A stretch of 40,222 bases of DNA. Source: Bacteroidota bacterium (lineage in GTDB: Bacteria > Bacteroidota > Ignavibacteria > UBA10030 > UBA8401). The DNA lies in the NCBI GenBank assembly GCA_030824295.1, contig JAVBYA010000508.1, positions 1-40,222 on the forward strand, read 5' to 3'. The number at the start of each line of letters is the position of its first letter. The stretch's first letter is position 1. The position numbers and the translations under genes are program-made. The notes below the pieces were generated by a model that was not told where the DNA came from, made no database searches, and saw nothing but the letters and a program-made list of their open reading frames with translations. This document shows positions 12,617 to 25,661 of this stretch, one piece after another.

Positions 12617-15600
12617 TTGAAGAGCCAATCCCGATTGCATCTCGACCAGAAGACCGGTCGCTATAGCTTTGCAAACATCAACGAAGTCGTCGAATATCCC
12701 GATCTGCTCAACGTGCAGATCGAATCCTTTGAACTGTTCCTGCAGGAGAAGACCGCACCGTCCAAACGGAAGAACCGCGGTCTGCAGCAGGTGTTCCTCC
12801 AGAACTTTCCCATCACCGATACCCGCGAGAACTTCCTCTTGGAGTTCGTGGAGTACTACGTCGAAAAGGCGAAGTATACGGTGCGCGAATGCCAGGAGCG
12901 CGGACTGACCTATGCCGTTCCGCTCAAAGCGAAACTGCGCCTCTCCCAGAAAGCGGAGAACGGCGAAGGATATACCGACACCATCGAGGATGTCGTGTAC
13001 CTCGGCAATCTGCCGTACATGACCGATCGCGGAACCTTCATCATCAACGGCGCCGAGCGCGTCATCGTCAGTCAGCTCCACCGTTCGCCGGGCGTCTTCT
13101 TCAGTGAATCGACCCATCCGAACGGAACCCCCATCTAGTCCGCACGCATCATCCCGTTCCGCGGTTCGTGGGTGGAGTTCGCCACGGACATCAACAATGT
13201 GATGTACGCGTACATCGACCGTAAGAAGAAATTCCCCGTCACCACACTGCTCCGTGCGCTCGGATATTCGTCCGACGACGAGATCATGGAACTCTTCAAC
13301 CTCGTGGAAGAGGTGAAGGTCGCGGACATCGATCTGAAGGACTATGTCGGCCGCATCATCTGCGGTGATGTGGTGGACCGGAAGACGGGCGAGATCATCA
13401 TCAACAAGGATACGCTCGTCACGGAAGATACCGTGAAGAAGATCAAGAAGTCGGAGATCAAGAAGATCCGCTTCCTGAAATCCGAAGAGCCGGGCAACCG
13501 CTCCGTCATCGCGAACACCATCATGAAGGATGCGGTGCACAGCGAAGAGGATGCGCTCGAGACCATCTACCGCCAGCTCCGTTCCGGCGATGCACCGGAC
13601 CTCGATACCGCCAAGAGCCTCATCGACAAATTGTTCTTCAATCCGAAACGGTACGACCTCGGCGATGTGGGCCGTCACCGCATCAATGCGAAACTGAAAC
13701 TGGACATCGATGAGAACACCACCACGCTGACCAAAGAGGATATCATCGCCATCATCCGGTACCTGCTCGATCTGAAGCAGGGAAAGACATCGGTGGACGA
13801 TATCGATCATCTTGGCAACCGCCGTATCCGTACGGTCGGTGAACAGATCGCTGCACAGTTCAACATCGGTCTTGCCCGCATGACACGCACCATCCGCGAA
13901 CGTCTCAACGTCCGCGATCAGGAGAAGATCGCCCCGGGCGACCTCGTCAATGCACGCACCATCACCAGCGTCATTAACACGTTCTTCGGCACCAATCAGC
14001 TGTCGCAGTATATGGACCAGACCAATCCTCTGGCCGAACTGACCAACAAGCGCCGTATGTCGGCTCTTGGACCGGGCGGTCTTACACGCGAGCGCGCCGG
14101 TTTCGAGGTGCGCGACGTGCATTATACTCACTACGGCCGTCTCTGCCCGATCGAAACGCCCGAAGGTCCGAACATCGGTCTTATCTCCTCGCTTTCCATG
14201 CATGCCAAAGTGAACGAGTACGGTTTCCTGGAGACCCCGTACCGCGTCGTGAAGAAGGGGAAAGTAACGGATGAGATCGAGTTCCTGAACGCGGAAAAAG
14301 AGGACGAATTCACCATCGCACAGGCGAACGCTCCGATCGATGAAAAAGGGAAGTTCCTCACCGAAAAGGTGCAGGGTCGGAAAGCCGGCGATTTCGTCGT
14401 GCAGTCCCCGGATGAGATGCAGTATATGGACGTTGCGCCGACGCAGATCGTCAGTGCCGCCGCCGCGCTCATCCCGTTCCTCGAGCACGATGACGCGAAC
14501 CGCGCACTGATGGGTTCAAACATGCAGCGCCAGGCGGTGCCGTTGCTCCGCCCGCAGGCTCCGATCGTCGGCACAGGTCTCGAGCAGAAGATCGCCCGCG
14601 ACTCCCGCACCTGCATCATCGCGGAACGCGCCGGTGTCGTTGAGAACGTTTCCGGCGAGAAGATCACCGTGCTGTACGATATCGACGAGGACAACGTCGA
14701 ACAGCTCGTCAGCTTCGAGGATAAACGCCGCGTGGAATACCGTCTGGTGAAATTCTTCCGGACGAACCAGGACACCGGCCTCAATCAGAAACCGATCGTC
14801 ATTCCCGGTCAGCGCTTCAAGAAGGGCGATGTGCTCGCCGACGGCTGCGCGACCGATCAGGGTGAACTTGCACTCGGACGCAACCTGCTCGTGGCATTCA
14901 TGCCGTGGCGCGGTTATAACTTCGAAGATGCTATCATCATGAACGAACGCATCGTTGCCGAGGATGTCTTCACCTCCGTGCATATCGAGGAGTTCGAACT
15001 GCAGGTCCGCGACACCAAACGCGGTGAAGAGGAACTCACCCGTGAGATCCCGAACGTCAGCGAAGAGGCCACCAAGGACCTCGACGAGAACGGTATCATC
15101 CGTATCGGTGCTGAAGTGAAGGAAGGGGACATCCTCATCGGCAAGATCACGCCGAAAGGCGAGACCGATCCGACACCGGAAGAGAAATTGCTCAAAGCCA
15201 TCTTCGGCGACAAGGCCGGCGATGTGAAGGATGCATCGTTGAAAGCGCCGCCGGGCATGAAAGGCATCGTCATTTCGACGAAGCTCTTCAGCCGCAAGAA
15301 GAAGGATGCGGACACGAAGAAGGATGACAAGAAGCGCCTCGACCTGCTCGAGAAGATGCACAAGCAGAACGTCGATACACATTACGAGAAGCTCGCACGC
15401 AAACTCGGCCTGCTGCTGGACGGTGAGAAATCTGCCGGCGTCCGTAATCTGGACGGCGACATGGTCTTCCGCAGCGGCACCCAGTTCAAGATGGAAACAT
15501 TCGTCGGATACGATAAACTGGACAAACTCGATCCGAAGAACGATTGGGTGGACGAGAAGCGGAAGAACAATCTCATCGAGAAGATCTATCAGAACTACTT

Positions 15601-16405
15601 CGATACGCTGAACCATATCGAAGAAGCATTCAAGCACGAGAAGAACAAGATCACCATCGGCGATGAATTGCCGCCCGGTATCGTGCAGCTCGCCAAGGTC
15701 TATGTCGCCAAGAAGCGCAAGCTCTCCGTCGGTGATAAGATGGCAGGCCGCCACGGAAACAAGGGTGTCGTTGCTGCCGTTGTTCCCGCAGAGGATATGC
15801 CGTTCCTTCCGGACGGCCGCTCGGTGGACATCGTGCTCAACCCGCTCGGCGTTCCGTCCCGTATGAACATTGGTCAGCTCTTCGAGACCGCGCTCGGATG
15901 GGCCGGTAAAGCACTCGGCATCAAATACGCCACTCCGATCTTCGACGGCGCAAGCTGGGAAGATGTTCAGGAAGAATTGAAGAAGGCGAACCTCAATGTG
16001 GATTCCCGCAGCACGCTGCTGGACGGCCGCACCGGGGAGACCTTCGATCAGCAGGTGACCGTCGGACAGATCTACATGCTGAAACTGTCCCACTTGGTCG
16101 ACGATAAGATCCACGCCCGGTCCATCGGACCGTACTCCCTCATCACGCAGCAGCCGTTGGGCGGCAAAGCTCAGTTCGGCGGACAGCGCTTCGGTGAGAT
16201 GGAAGTGTGGGCCCTCCAGGCCTACGGTGCGGCGCATGTCCTGCAGGAGATCCTCACGGTCAAGTCGGACGACGTGATGGGCCGCGCAAAGGTGTACGAA
16301 GCCATCGTCAAGGGGGACAACCAGCCGGAAGCGAATATTCCGGAGTCCTTCAACGTGCTCGTGCGCGAGTTGCAGGGGCTGGGTCTTGAAGTGAAAATTG
16401 ACTAA
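12617..16405 (+). CDS. rpoB: RNA polymerase beta subunit, interrupted by an in-frame UAG
   Basis: The reading frame encodes about 1262 residues of the beta subunit, intact except for TAG at codon 174 (13136-13138) where a tyrosine is expected. As written, it gives a 173-residue piece (ending THPNGTPI) and a downstream frame open from GTG 13172 to 16405 with no Shine-Dalgarno of its own. Lys1041 and Lys1049 (GDKMAGRHGNKG) match E. coli active-site Lys1065 and Lys1073. The C-terminus GQRFGEMEVWALQAYGAAHV is intact. Start TTG 12617 is chosen because AAGGAG (12603-12608) lies eight bases upstream; GTG 12608 overlaps that site. The rifampicin pocket has Asn477 at E. coli His526. An error or a recent mutation explains the stop best. 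Confidence 0.9.
13136..13138 (+). other. In-frame amber codon inside rpoB
   Basis: TAG interrupts ...HPNGTPI-stop-SARIIPFRGSWVEF. The family has Tyr (TAC/TAT) here, so one G-to-C or G-to-T change restores the frame. The same frame continues to the natural stop without other lesions. Confidence 0.95.
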
Positions 16406-16416
16406 GTAAATGGAGT

Positions 16417-16440
16417 GACGGCCGGAATCTTCCGGCCGTC
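16417..16440 (+). promoter_or_regulatory. Perfect inverted repeat between rpoB and rpoC
   Basis: GACGGCCGGAA (16417-16427) is the exact reverse complement of TTCCGGCCGTC (16430-16440), with two bases between, giving a stable hairpin with an effective loop of about six bases. No U-tract follows. It ends 14 bases before the rpoC Shine-Dalgarno (GGAGAG, 16455-16460). A processing or stabilising element for the rpoBC mRNA is the likeliest role. Confidence 0.7.
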
Positions 16441-16468
16441 CACGAACATAAAATGGAGAGTCGAATCT

Positions 16469-20773
<4,305 letters not shown>

Positions 20774-20781
20774 TCGTATGA

Positions 20782-20836
20782 CCGGGGGCAGGGATCAAAA
20801 TTCTTTCCCCCGGCATTTGACAAAATCTTTTTTTTT
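20782..20836 (+). terminator. Hairpin and T-tract after rpoC
   Basis: CCGGGGG (20782-20788) pairs with CCCCCGG (20807-20813), and a run of nine T occupies 20828-20836. The gap of 14 bases between stem and T-run is longer than in a classical intrinsic terminator, and the T-run also forms the spacer of the next promoter. Partial termination is plausible. Confidence 0.5.
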
Positions 20837-20845
20837 CGCTATATT
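20817..20845 (+). promoter_or_regulatory. Promoter of the rpsL-rpsG-fusA-tuf transcript
   Basis: A perfect -35 TTGACA (20817-20822) and a TATATT -10 (20840-20845) are separated by exactly 17 bases containing a T9 run. Transcription should begin near 20852, within two direct copies of AAAGACTTAA (20847-20856 and 20858-20867, 11-bp period). It drives the str operon and, with no other strong promoter seen, perhaps the whole ribosomal-protein array. Confidence 0.75.
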
Positions 20846-20900
20846 GAAAGACTTAAAAAAGACTTAATATTCACCATATTTTTTAACTGGAGTACGTAGT

Positions 20901-21272
20901 TTGCCTACGATTAATCAATTAGTTAGACTCGGTCGTGAGAATCTTGCAGTAAAGAGCAAATCTCCGGCGCTGGAAGGCAATCCGCAGAAACGCGGTGTGT
21001 GCACGAGAGTGTATACCACAACGCCGAAAAAACCGAACTCAGCGCTTCGTAAAGTTGCACGTGTGCGTTTAACAAACCACATCGAGGTAACCGCTTACAT
21101 TCCCGGTGAAGGTCATAATCTGCAGGAGCATTCCATCGTAATGATCCGCGGCGGTCGTGTAAAGGATTTGCCTGGTGTGCGTTACCACATTATTCGTGGC
21201 ACGCTCGACACGCAAGGTGTTCAAGATCGTAAACAGGCCCGTTCTAAATACGGCGCAAAACGACCCAAATAA
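20901..21272 (+). CDS. rpsL: Small ribosomal subunit protein uS12
   Basis: A 123-residue uS12 at the decoding centre. The motifs TTTPKKPNSALRK (39-51) and RGGRVKDLPGVRYH (83-96) are intact; Lys43 and Lys88 are wild type at the classical streptomycin-resistance sites and Asp89 is the usual methylthiolated residue. The start is TTG 20901, supported by GGAG at 20889-20892 and by the canonical N-terminus PTINQLVR. It is the first gene after the strong promoter. Confidence 0.97.
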   Translation: MPTINQLVRLGRENLAVKSKSPALEGNPQKRGVCTRVYTTTPKKPNSALRKVARVRLTNHIEVTAYIPGEGHNLQEHSIVMIRGGRVKDLPGVRYHIIRGTLDTQGVQDRKQARSKYGAKRPK

Positions 21273-21295
21273 TCATAGATTTTTGACCTTTACCA

Positions 21296-21766
21296 ATGAG
21301 AAAAAAGCACGCTTCGAAACGTATCGCCACCATTGACCCGAAATTTGGGGATGTTCTCGTCAATCGCTTCATCAATAACATCATGAAGGACGGCAAAAAG
21401 CATCGCGCTCAAACCATTCTGTATGATGCTATCGAGATCATCGGCGATCGCACCAAGAACGCCAATCCTATCGAAGTATTCAAAAAAGCAGTTCATAACG
21501 TCTCTCCGGTCATTGAGATCCGTGCGCGGAGAGTCGGCGGAGCAACCTATCAGGTTCCTACAGAAGTTCGTCCCGAACGGCGAACCGCTCTCGCAATTCG
21601 TTGGTTGATCAACTATTCGTCTGAACGTTCGGACAAGTCGATGTCCTTGAAGCTGGCCGCTGAATTCATTGCAGCAGCCAATGGCGAGGGCAATGCGGTG
21701 AAGAAGAAAGAAGATACTCACCGTATGGCTGAAGCTAACAAAGCGTTTGCCCACTTCAAGTGGTAA
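21296..21766 (+). CDS. rpsG: Small ribosomal subunit protein uS7
   Basis: A 156-residue uS7, the primary assembly protein of the 30S head. The N-terminal MRKKHASKRI, the centre RARRVGGATYQVPTEVRPER and the C-terminal AEANKAFAHFKW are all typical. There is no Shine-Dalgarno in the 23-base gap from rpsL, so initiation may be coupled to rpsL translation. In E. coli S7 represses its own operon by binding the rpsL-rpsG gap. Confidence 0.97.
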   Translation: MRKKHASKRIATIDPKFGDVLVNRFINNIMKDGKKHRAQTILYDAIEIIGDRTKNANPIEVFKKAVHNVSPVIEIRARRVGGATYQVPTEVRPERRTALAIRWLINYSSERSDKSMSLKLAAEFIAAANGEGNAVKKKEDTHRMAEANKAFAHFKW

Positions 21767-21769
21767 ACG

Positions 21770-21837
21770 GTCTTTCTTAAAGACTTTACACTCTTATTTA
21801 TTCGATTCTTGCCCTGCAGCGGTCTATTTTGTCCGCT
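21770..21837 (+). promoter_or_regulatory. rpsG-fusA intergenic stem-loops
   Basis: GTCTTT (21770-21775) pairs with AAAGAC (21779-21784) around CTT, followed by a T-rich stretch. A second stem AGCGG (21818-21822) with CCGCT (21833-21837) lies before the fusA Shine-Dalgarno (AGGAAAA). Both are short; attenuation or S7-linked control is possible but unproven. Confidence 0.35.
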
Positions 21838-21856
21838 TTAGAGCCCTAGGAAAAGT

Positions 21857-23950
21857 ATGCCTCGAAAATATTCCTTAGAACGCACCCGTAACATCGGGAT
21901 CATGGCGCACATTGATGCTGGTAAAACGACCACGACGGAACGTATTTTGTTCTATACCGGCGTTTTGCATCGTGTTGGTGAAGTGCATGACGGTGCAGCA
22001 ACAATGGACTGGATGGAGCAGGAGAAGGAACGCGGCATTACGATCACTTCCGCTGCAACGACCTGTTTCTGGCGCGAACACCGCATCAACATTATCGATA
22101 CTCCCGGCCACGTTGATTTCACCATCGAAGTAGAGCGCTCACTGCGTGTGCTGGACGGCGCTGTAGCGTTGTTCTGCTCTGTCGGTGGCGTTGAGCCTCA
22201 GTCTGAAACCGTTTGGCGTCAGGCGGACAAGTATGGTGTTCCGCGTATCGCATTTGTGAACAAAATGGACCGTATCGGCGCCGACTTCCTCGGTGCTGTT
22301 TCCATGATGAAGGAACGTCTTGGCGCGAACGCAGTGCCGATCCAGCTGCCGGTCGGTCAGGGTGATATGTTCAAGGGAATCATCGACCTCGTGAGTATGA
22401 AAGCGCACATTTTCCATGACCATACCAATGGTATGACGTGGGACGAGATCGAAATTCCGCACGATCTGCAGGCACAGGCCGCTGAATATCGAACGAAGAT
22501 GCTCGAAGCCGTCTCAGATGAAGATGATACGCTTCTGGAGAAATATTTGGAAGGCAAAGAGATCTCCGAAAAGGAATTGCTCGTTGTTCTTCGCCGTGCG
22601 TGCTTGAAGGTCTCCATTGTCCCGGTCCTCTGCGGTTCTTCTTTCAAGAACAAAGGGGTTCAGATGCTGATGGACTCCGTAGTGAATTTCCTTCCTTCTC
22701 CGCTGGATATCCAGGGCGGCACCATTGTCGGACACCATCCGAATATGAAAGATACGGTCTCCCGCGCGATCTCCGATAACGAGAAATTCACCGCGTTGGC
22801 ATTCAAGATCATGACCGACCCGTATGTCGGCCGGCTGACCTTCTTCCGTGTTTACAGCGGAACGGTGAAGGCTGGTTCATACCTCTATAATTCTGTCAGC
22901 GATAAAAAAGAACGTATCGGCCGCGTGTTGCGCATGCATGCCAACCATCGCGAAGATGTCGACGAAGGCTATGCCGGCGATATCCTCGCTGCTATCGGAT
23001 TCAAGAACACCCGCACTGGTGATACCTTATGCGGTGAAGATGAAGCGATCATCCTCGAGAAGATGGTGTTCCCGGAACCTGTTATCCATCAGGCGATCGA
23101 ACCCAAAACAAAGGCGGATCAGGAGAAGATGGGCGAAGCGTTGTCAAAGCTCGCTGAAGAAGATCCGACATTCCGCATCACGACCAACATCGAGACCGGT
23201 CAAACGATCATCGGCGGTATGGGTGAGCTCCACTTGGAGATCCTCGTTGACCGTATGAAGCGCGAATTCAAAGTGGAAGCGAACGTCGGGAAACCGCAGG
23301 TCGCGTACAAGGAAACGATCCGCAAGAAGGTCACCCAGGAAGGCAAGTTCGTCCGTCAGTCCGGCGGTAAAGGTCAGTTCGGTCACGTGTGGATCGAACT
23401 GGAGCCGAACGAAAAAGGGAAAGGCTACGAGTTCGAGGATGCGATCGTCGGCGGTGTCATTCCGCGTGAATTCATCAAGCCGGTGTCGATGGGTATCCAG
23501 GAAGCGCTCAAGAATGGTATCCTCGCCGGTTATCCTGTGGAAGATATCAAAGTGAAGCTGATCGATGGTTCGTATCATGATGTCGATTCGTCGGAAATGG
23601 CGTTTAAGATCGCCGGCTCCATGGCGTTCCAGGAAGGTGCAAGAAAAGCGAGCCCTGTGATCCTTGAACCGATCATGGCTGTGGAAGTTGTTTCGCCGGA
23701 GGATTACCTCGGTGATGTGATGGGGGATCTCAACTCACGCCGCGGTAAGATCGAAGGTATCACGCCCCGCAAAGATGCACAGGTCATCAAAGCAATGGTG
23801 CCTCTGTCCGAGATGTTCGGATATGCCACCCAGCTCCGGTCCATGACGCAGGGTCGTGCGCTCTACACTATGCAGTTCGACCATTACGATGAAACACCGA
23901 AGTCTGTCTCCGAGCAGATCATCGAAAAGGTCAAGGGTAAGAACGCGTAA
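21857..23950 (+). CDS. fusA: Elongation factor G
   Basis: A 697-residue EF-G, the translocase GTPase. GTP-binding motifs are AHIDAGKT (17-24), RGITI (59-63), DTPGH (81-85) and NKMD (135-138). Domains II to V follow in order, including SGGKGQFGHVWIELEP in domain IV and QGRALYTMQFDHYDE near the end. The length is standard for the ribosomal translocase, and the location between rpsG and tuf identifies it as the primary copy rather than a duplicated EF-G2. ATG 21857 has AGGAAAA just upstream. Confidence 0.98.
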   Translation: MPRKYSLERTRNIGIMAHIDAGKTTTTERILFYTGVLHRVGEVHDGAATMDWMEQEKERGITITSAATTCFWREHRINIIDTPGHVDFTIEVERSLRVLDGAVALFCSVGGVEPQSETVWRQADKYGVPRIAFVNKMDRIGADFLGAVSMMKERLGANAVPIQLPVGQGDMFKGIIDLVSMKAHIFHDHTNGMTWDEIEIPHDLQAQAAEYRTKMLEAVSDEDDTLLEKYLEGKEISEKELLVVLRRACLKVSIVPVLCGSSFKNKGVQMLMDSVVNFLPSPLDIQGGTIVGHHPNMKDTVSRAISDNEKFTALAFKIMTDPYVGRLTFFRVYSGTVKAGSYLYNSVSDKKERIGRVLRMHANHREDVDEGYAGDILAAIGFKNTRTGDTLCGEDEAIILEKMVFPEPVIHQAIEPKTKADQEKMGEALSKLAEEDPTFRITTNIETGQTIIGGMGELHLEILVDRMKREFKVEANVGKPQVAYKETIRKKVTQEGKFVRQSGGKGQFGHVWIELEPNEKGKGYEFEDAIVGGVIPREFIKPVSMGIQEALKNGILAGYPVEDIKVKLIDGSYHDVDSSEMAFKIAGSMAFQEGARKASPVILEPIMAVEVVSPEDYLGDVMGDLNSRRGKIEGITPRKDAQVIKAMVPLSEMFGYATQLRSMTQGRALYTMQFDHYDETPKSVSEQIIEKVKGKNA

Positions 23951-24002
23951 GAATCGAAGATTAGAAACAATCATTCACACATTAAAATAAGGAGAAATCC
24001 TC

Positions 24003-25208
24003 ATGGCAAAAGAGAAATTTGACCGCAGTAAGCCGCACGTGAACATCGGTACGATCGGACACGTTGACCACGGCAAGACCTCATTGACCGCAGCGATCAC
24101 AATGACGCTGTCCGCAAAAGGTCTCTCCTCGGTCCGTACCTTTGATTCGATCGATAATGCTCCCGAAGAACGCGAACGCGGTATCACGATCGCAACGGCA
24201 CACGTTGAGTATCAGACGGAGAACCGTCACTACGCGCACGTTGACTGCCCGGGTCACGCTGACTATGTGAAGAACATGATCACGGGTGCCGCTCAGATGG
24301 ACGGCGCCATCCTCGTTGTTGCCGGTACCGACGGTCCGATGCCCCAGACGCGTGAGCATATCCTGCTTGCACGTCAGGTCGGTGTGCCGCGTATGGTCGT
24401 GTTCCTGAATAAAGTGGATATCGCAGATCCGGAACTGCTCGACCTCGTCGAAATGGAACTGCGTGAACTGCTCACCTCGTATAACTTCCCCGGCGATGAG
24501 ATTCCCATCATCCGCGGTTCTGCAACAAAAGCACTCGAAGCATTCGCCGCTCAGAAGCCGATCACCGATCCGGATTTCAAACCGATCCTTGATCTGATGG
24601 CTGCTGTTGACTCCTACATCCCGGAACCGGCTCGCGACGTGGACAAACCGTTCCTCATGCCGATCGAAGACGTATTCTCGATCACCGGCCGCGGTACCGT
24701 TGGTACCGGACGCTGTGAAAAAGGTCGTGCAAAGGTCGGAGACGAAGTGGAGATCATCGGTCTCGGTGCACACAAAAAGACCGTCATCACCGGTGCTGAA
24801 ATGTTCCGCAAGGAATTGGATGAAGTGGTTGCCGGCGACAACGCAGGCCTGCTGCTGCGCGGCGTTGAAAAGAACGACCTCGAACGCGGTATGGTCATTG
24901 CAAAACCGGGCACCATCACCCCGCACAAGAAATTCACTGCTCAGGTGTACGTGCTGAAGAAAGAAGAAGGCGGACGTCACACTCCGTTCGTGAACGGTTA
25001 TCGTCCCCAGTTCTACTTCCGTACAACGGACGTGACGGGTGTCGTCACGATGCCTTCCGGCGTCGAAATGGTCATGCCGGGCGACAACGTGGACAACATG
25101 CAGATCGAGCTGATCACCACCATCGCTATGGACGAGGGTCTTCGCTTCGCTATCCGCGAAGGCGGCCGCACAGTCGGTTCGGGCGTTGTCACAAAGATCA
25201 TTGAGTAA
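24003..25208 (+). CDS. tuf: Elongation factor Tu
   Basis: A 401-residue EF-Tu, which delivers aminoacyl-tRNA to the ribosome. GHVDHGKT (19-26), the RGITI switch, DCPGH (81-85, including the catalytic His) and NKVD (136-139) are present, followed by beta-barrel domains II and III ending SGVVTKIIE. Domain II reads GRGTVGTGRCEKG, with Cys238 where Val or Ile is usual. The AAGGAGA Shine-Dalgarno lies seven bases before ATG 24003. This is the only tuf in the window; the tRNA cluster upstream of secE, which holds a tuf gene in many bacteria, lacks one. Confidence 0.98.
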   Translation: MAKEKFDRSKPHVNIGTIGHVDHGKTSLTAAITMTLSAKGLSSVRTFDSIDNAPEERERGITIATAHVEYQTENRHYAHVDCPGHADYVKNMITGAAQMDGAILVVAGTDGPMPQTREHILLARQVGVPRMVVFLNKVDIADPELLDLVEMELRELLTSYNFPGDEIPIIRGSATKALEAFAAQKPITDPDFKPILDLMAAVDSYIPEPARDVDKPFLMPIEDVFSITGRGTVGTGRCEKGRAKVGDEVEIIGLGAHKKTVITGAEMFRKELDEVVAGDNAGLLLRGVEKNDLERGMVIAKPGTITPHKKFTAQVYVLKKEEGGRHTPFVNGYRPQFYFRTTDVTGVVTMPSGVEMVMPGDNVDNMQIELITTIAMDEGLRFAIREGGRTVGSGVVTKIIE

Positions 25209-25230
25209 TCAACACATTTGTTTCCAGTGA

Positions 25231-25254
25231 CCGGTGCGCCGCAGGGCGCACCGG
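25231..25254 (+). promoter_or_regulatory. Perfect 10-bp hairpin between tuf and rpsJ
   Basis: CCGGTGCGCC (25231-25240) and GGCGCACCGG (25245-25254) pair completely around a GCAG tetraloop. No T-run follows, and the rpsJ Shine-Dalgarno (AAGGAGA, 25264-25270) is nine bases downstream. The site corresponds to the S10 operon leader, so control, stabilisation or processing is likelier than termination. Confidence 0.7.
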
Positions 25255-25279
25255 GAACGGAACAAGGAGAAGAGAGACA

Positions 25280-25588
25280 TTGGCTGGTCAAAAAATCCGA
25301 ATCAAATTGCGTTCATACGATCATAATCTGATCGACAAGTCCGCTGAGAAGATCATCAAAACTGTGAAATCGACCGGAGCTGTGGTGTCGGGTCCTATCC
25401 CGCTCCCGACCCGTCGTTCGATCTTCACTGTGAACCGCTCGCCGCACGTCGATAAGAAATCGCGCGAACAGTTCCAGATCAAAGCGCACAAGCGCCTGAT
25501 CGACATTCTGTCCTCCGGGTCCAAGACCGTCGATGCTCTGATGAAGCTTGATCTGCCGGCCGGTGTCGACGTAGAAATCAAAGTGTAG
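25280..25588 (+). CDS. rpsJ: Small ribosomal subunit protein uS10
   Basis: A 102-residue uS10, which sits in the 30S head and also partners NusG and NusB. Conserved parts include KIRIKLRSYDHNLID, GPIPLPTRRSIFTVNRSPHV and the C-terminal LDLPAGVDVEIKV. The start is TTG 25280 with AAGGAGA nine bases upstream. It stops with TAG. It begins the S10 section of the array, after the hairpin at 25231-25254. Confidence 0.97.
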   Translation: MAGQKIRIKLRSYDHNLIDKSAEKIIKTVKSTGAVVSGPIPLPTRRSIFTVNRSPHVDKKSREQFQIKAHKRLIDILSSGSKTVDALMKLDLPAGVDVEIKV

Positions 25589-25661
25589 TGGGTTGAACAG
25601 AGAATAGCGTTTCATATTCGTTCAACCAACAAGTTAGATAGTTCTCAAGGAGATTACACCT

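Noticed and set aside
13136..13138. Genetic-code change making UAG a sense codon
   Set aside because: rpoC and rpsJ end with TAG at their natural C-termini, and no CUA-anticodon tRNA is in the window. A local error or mutation is simpler.
12593..14488. Long open frame (631 aa) antisense to rpoB, with similar ones opposite rpoC, the DUF4097 gene, secY and rpoA
   Set aside because: They mirror the codon bias of the sense genes, have odd composition (runs of Asp, Leu, Arg, His), no Shine-Dalgarno and no recognisable domain.
13172..16405. Natural split of rpoB into two separately translated subunits
   Set aside because: Both parts are in the same frame, the stop is a single base from Tyr, the intervening sequence is conserved coding sequence and the second part has no ribosome-binding site.
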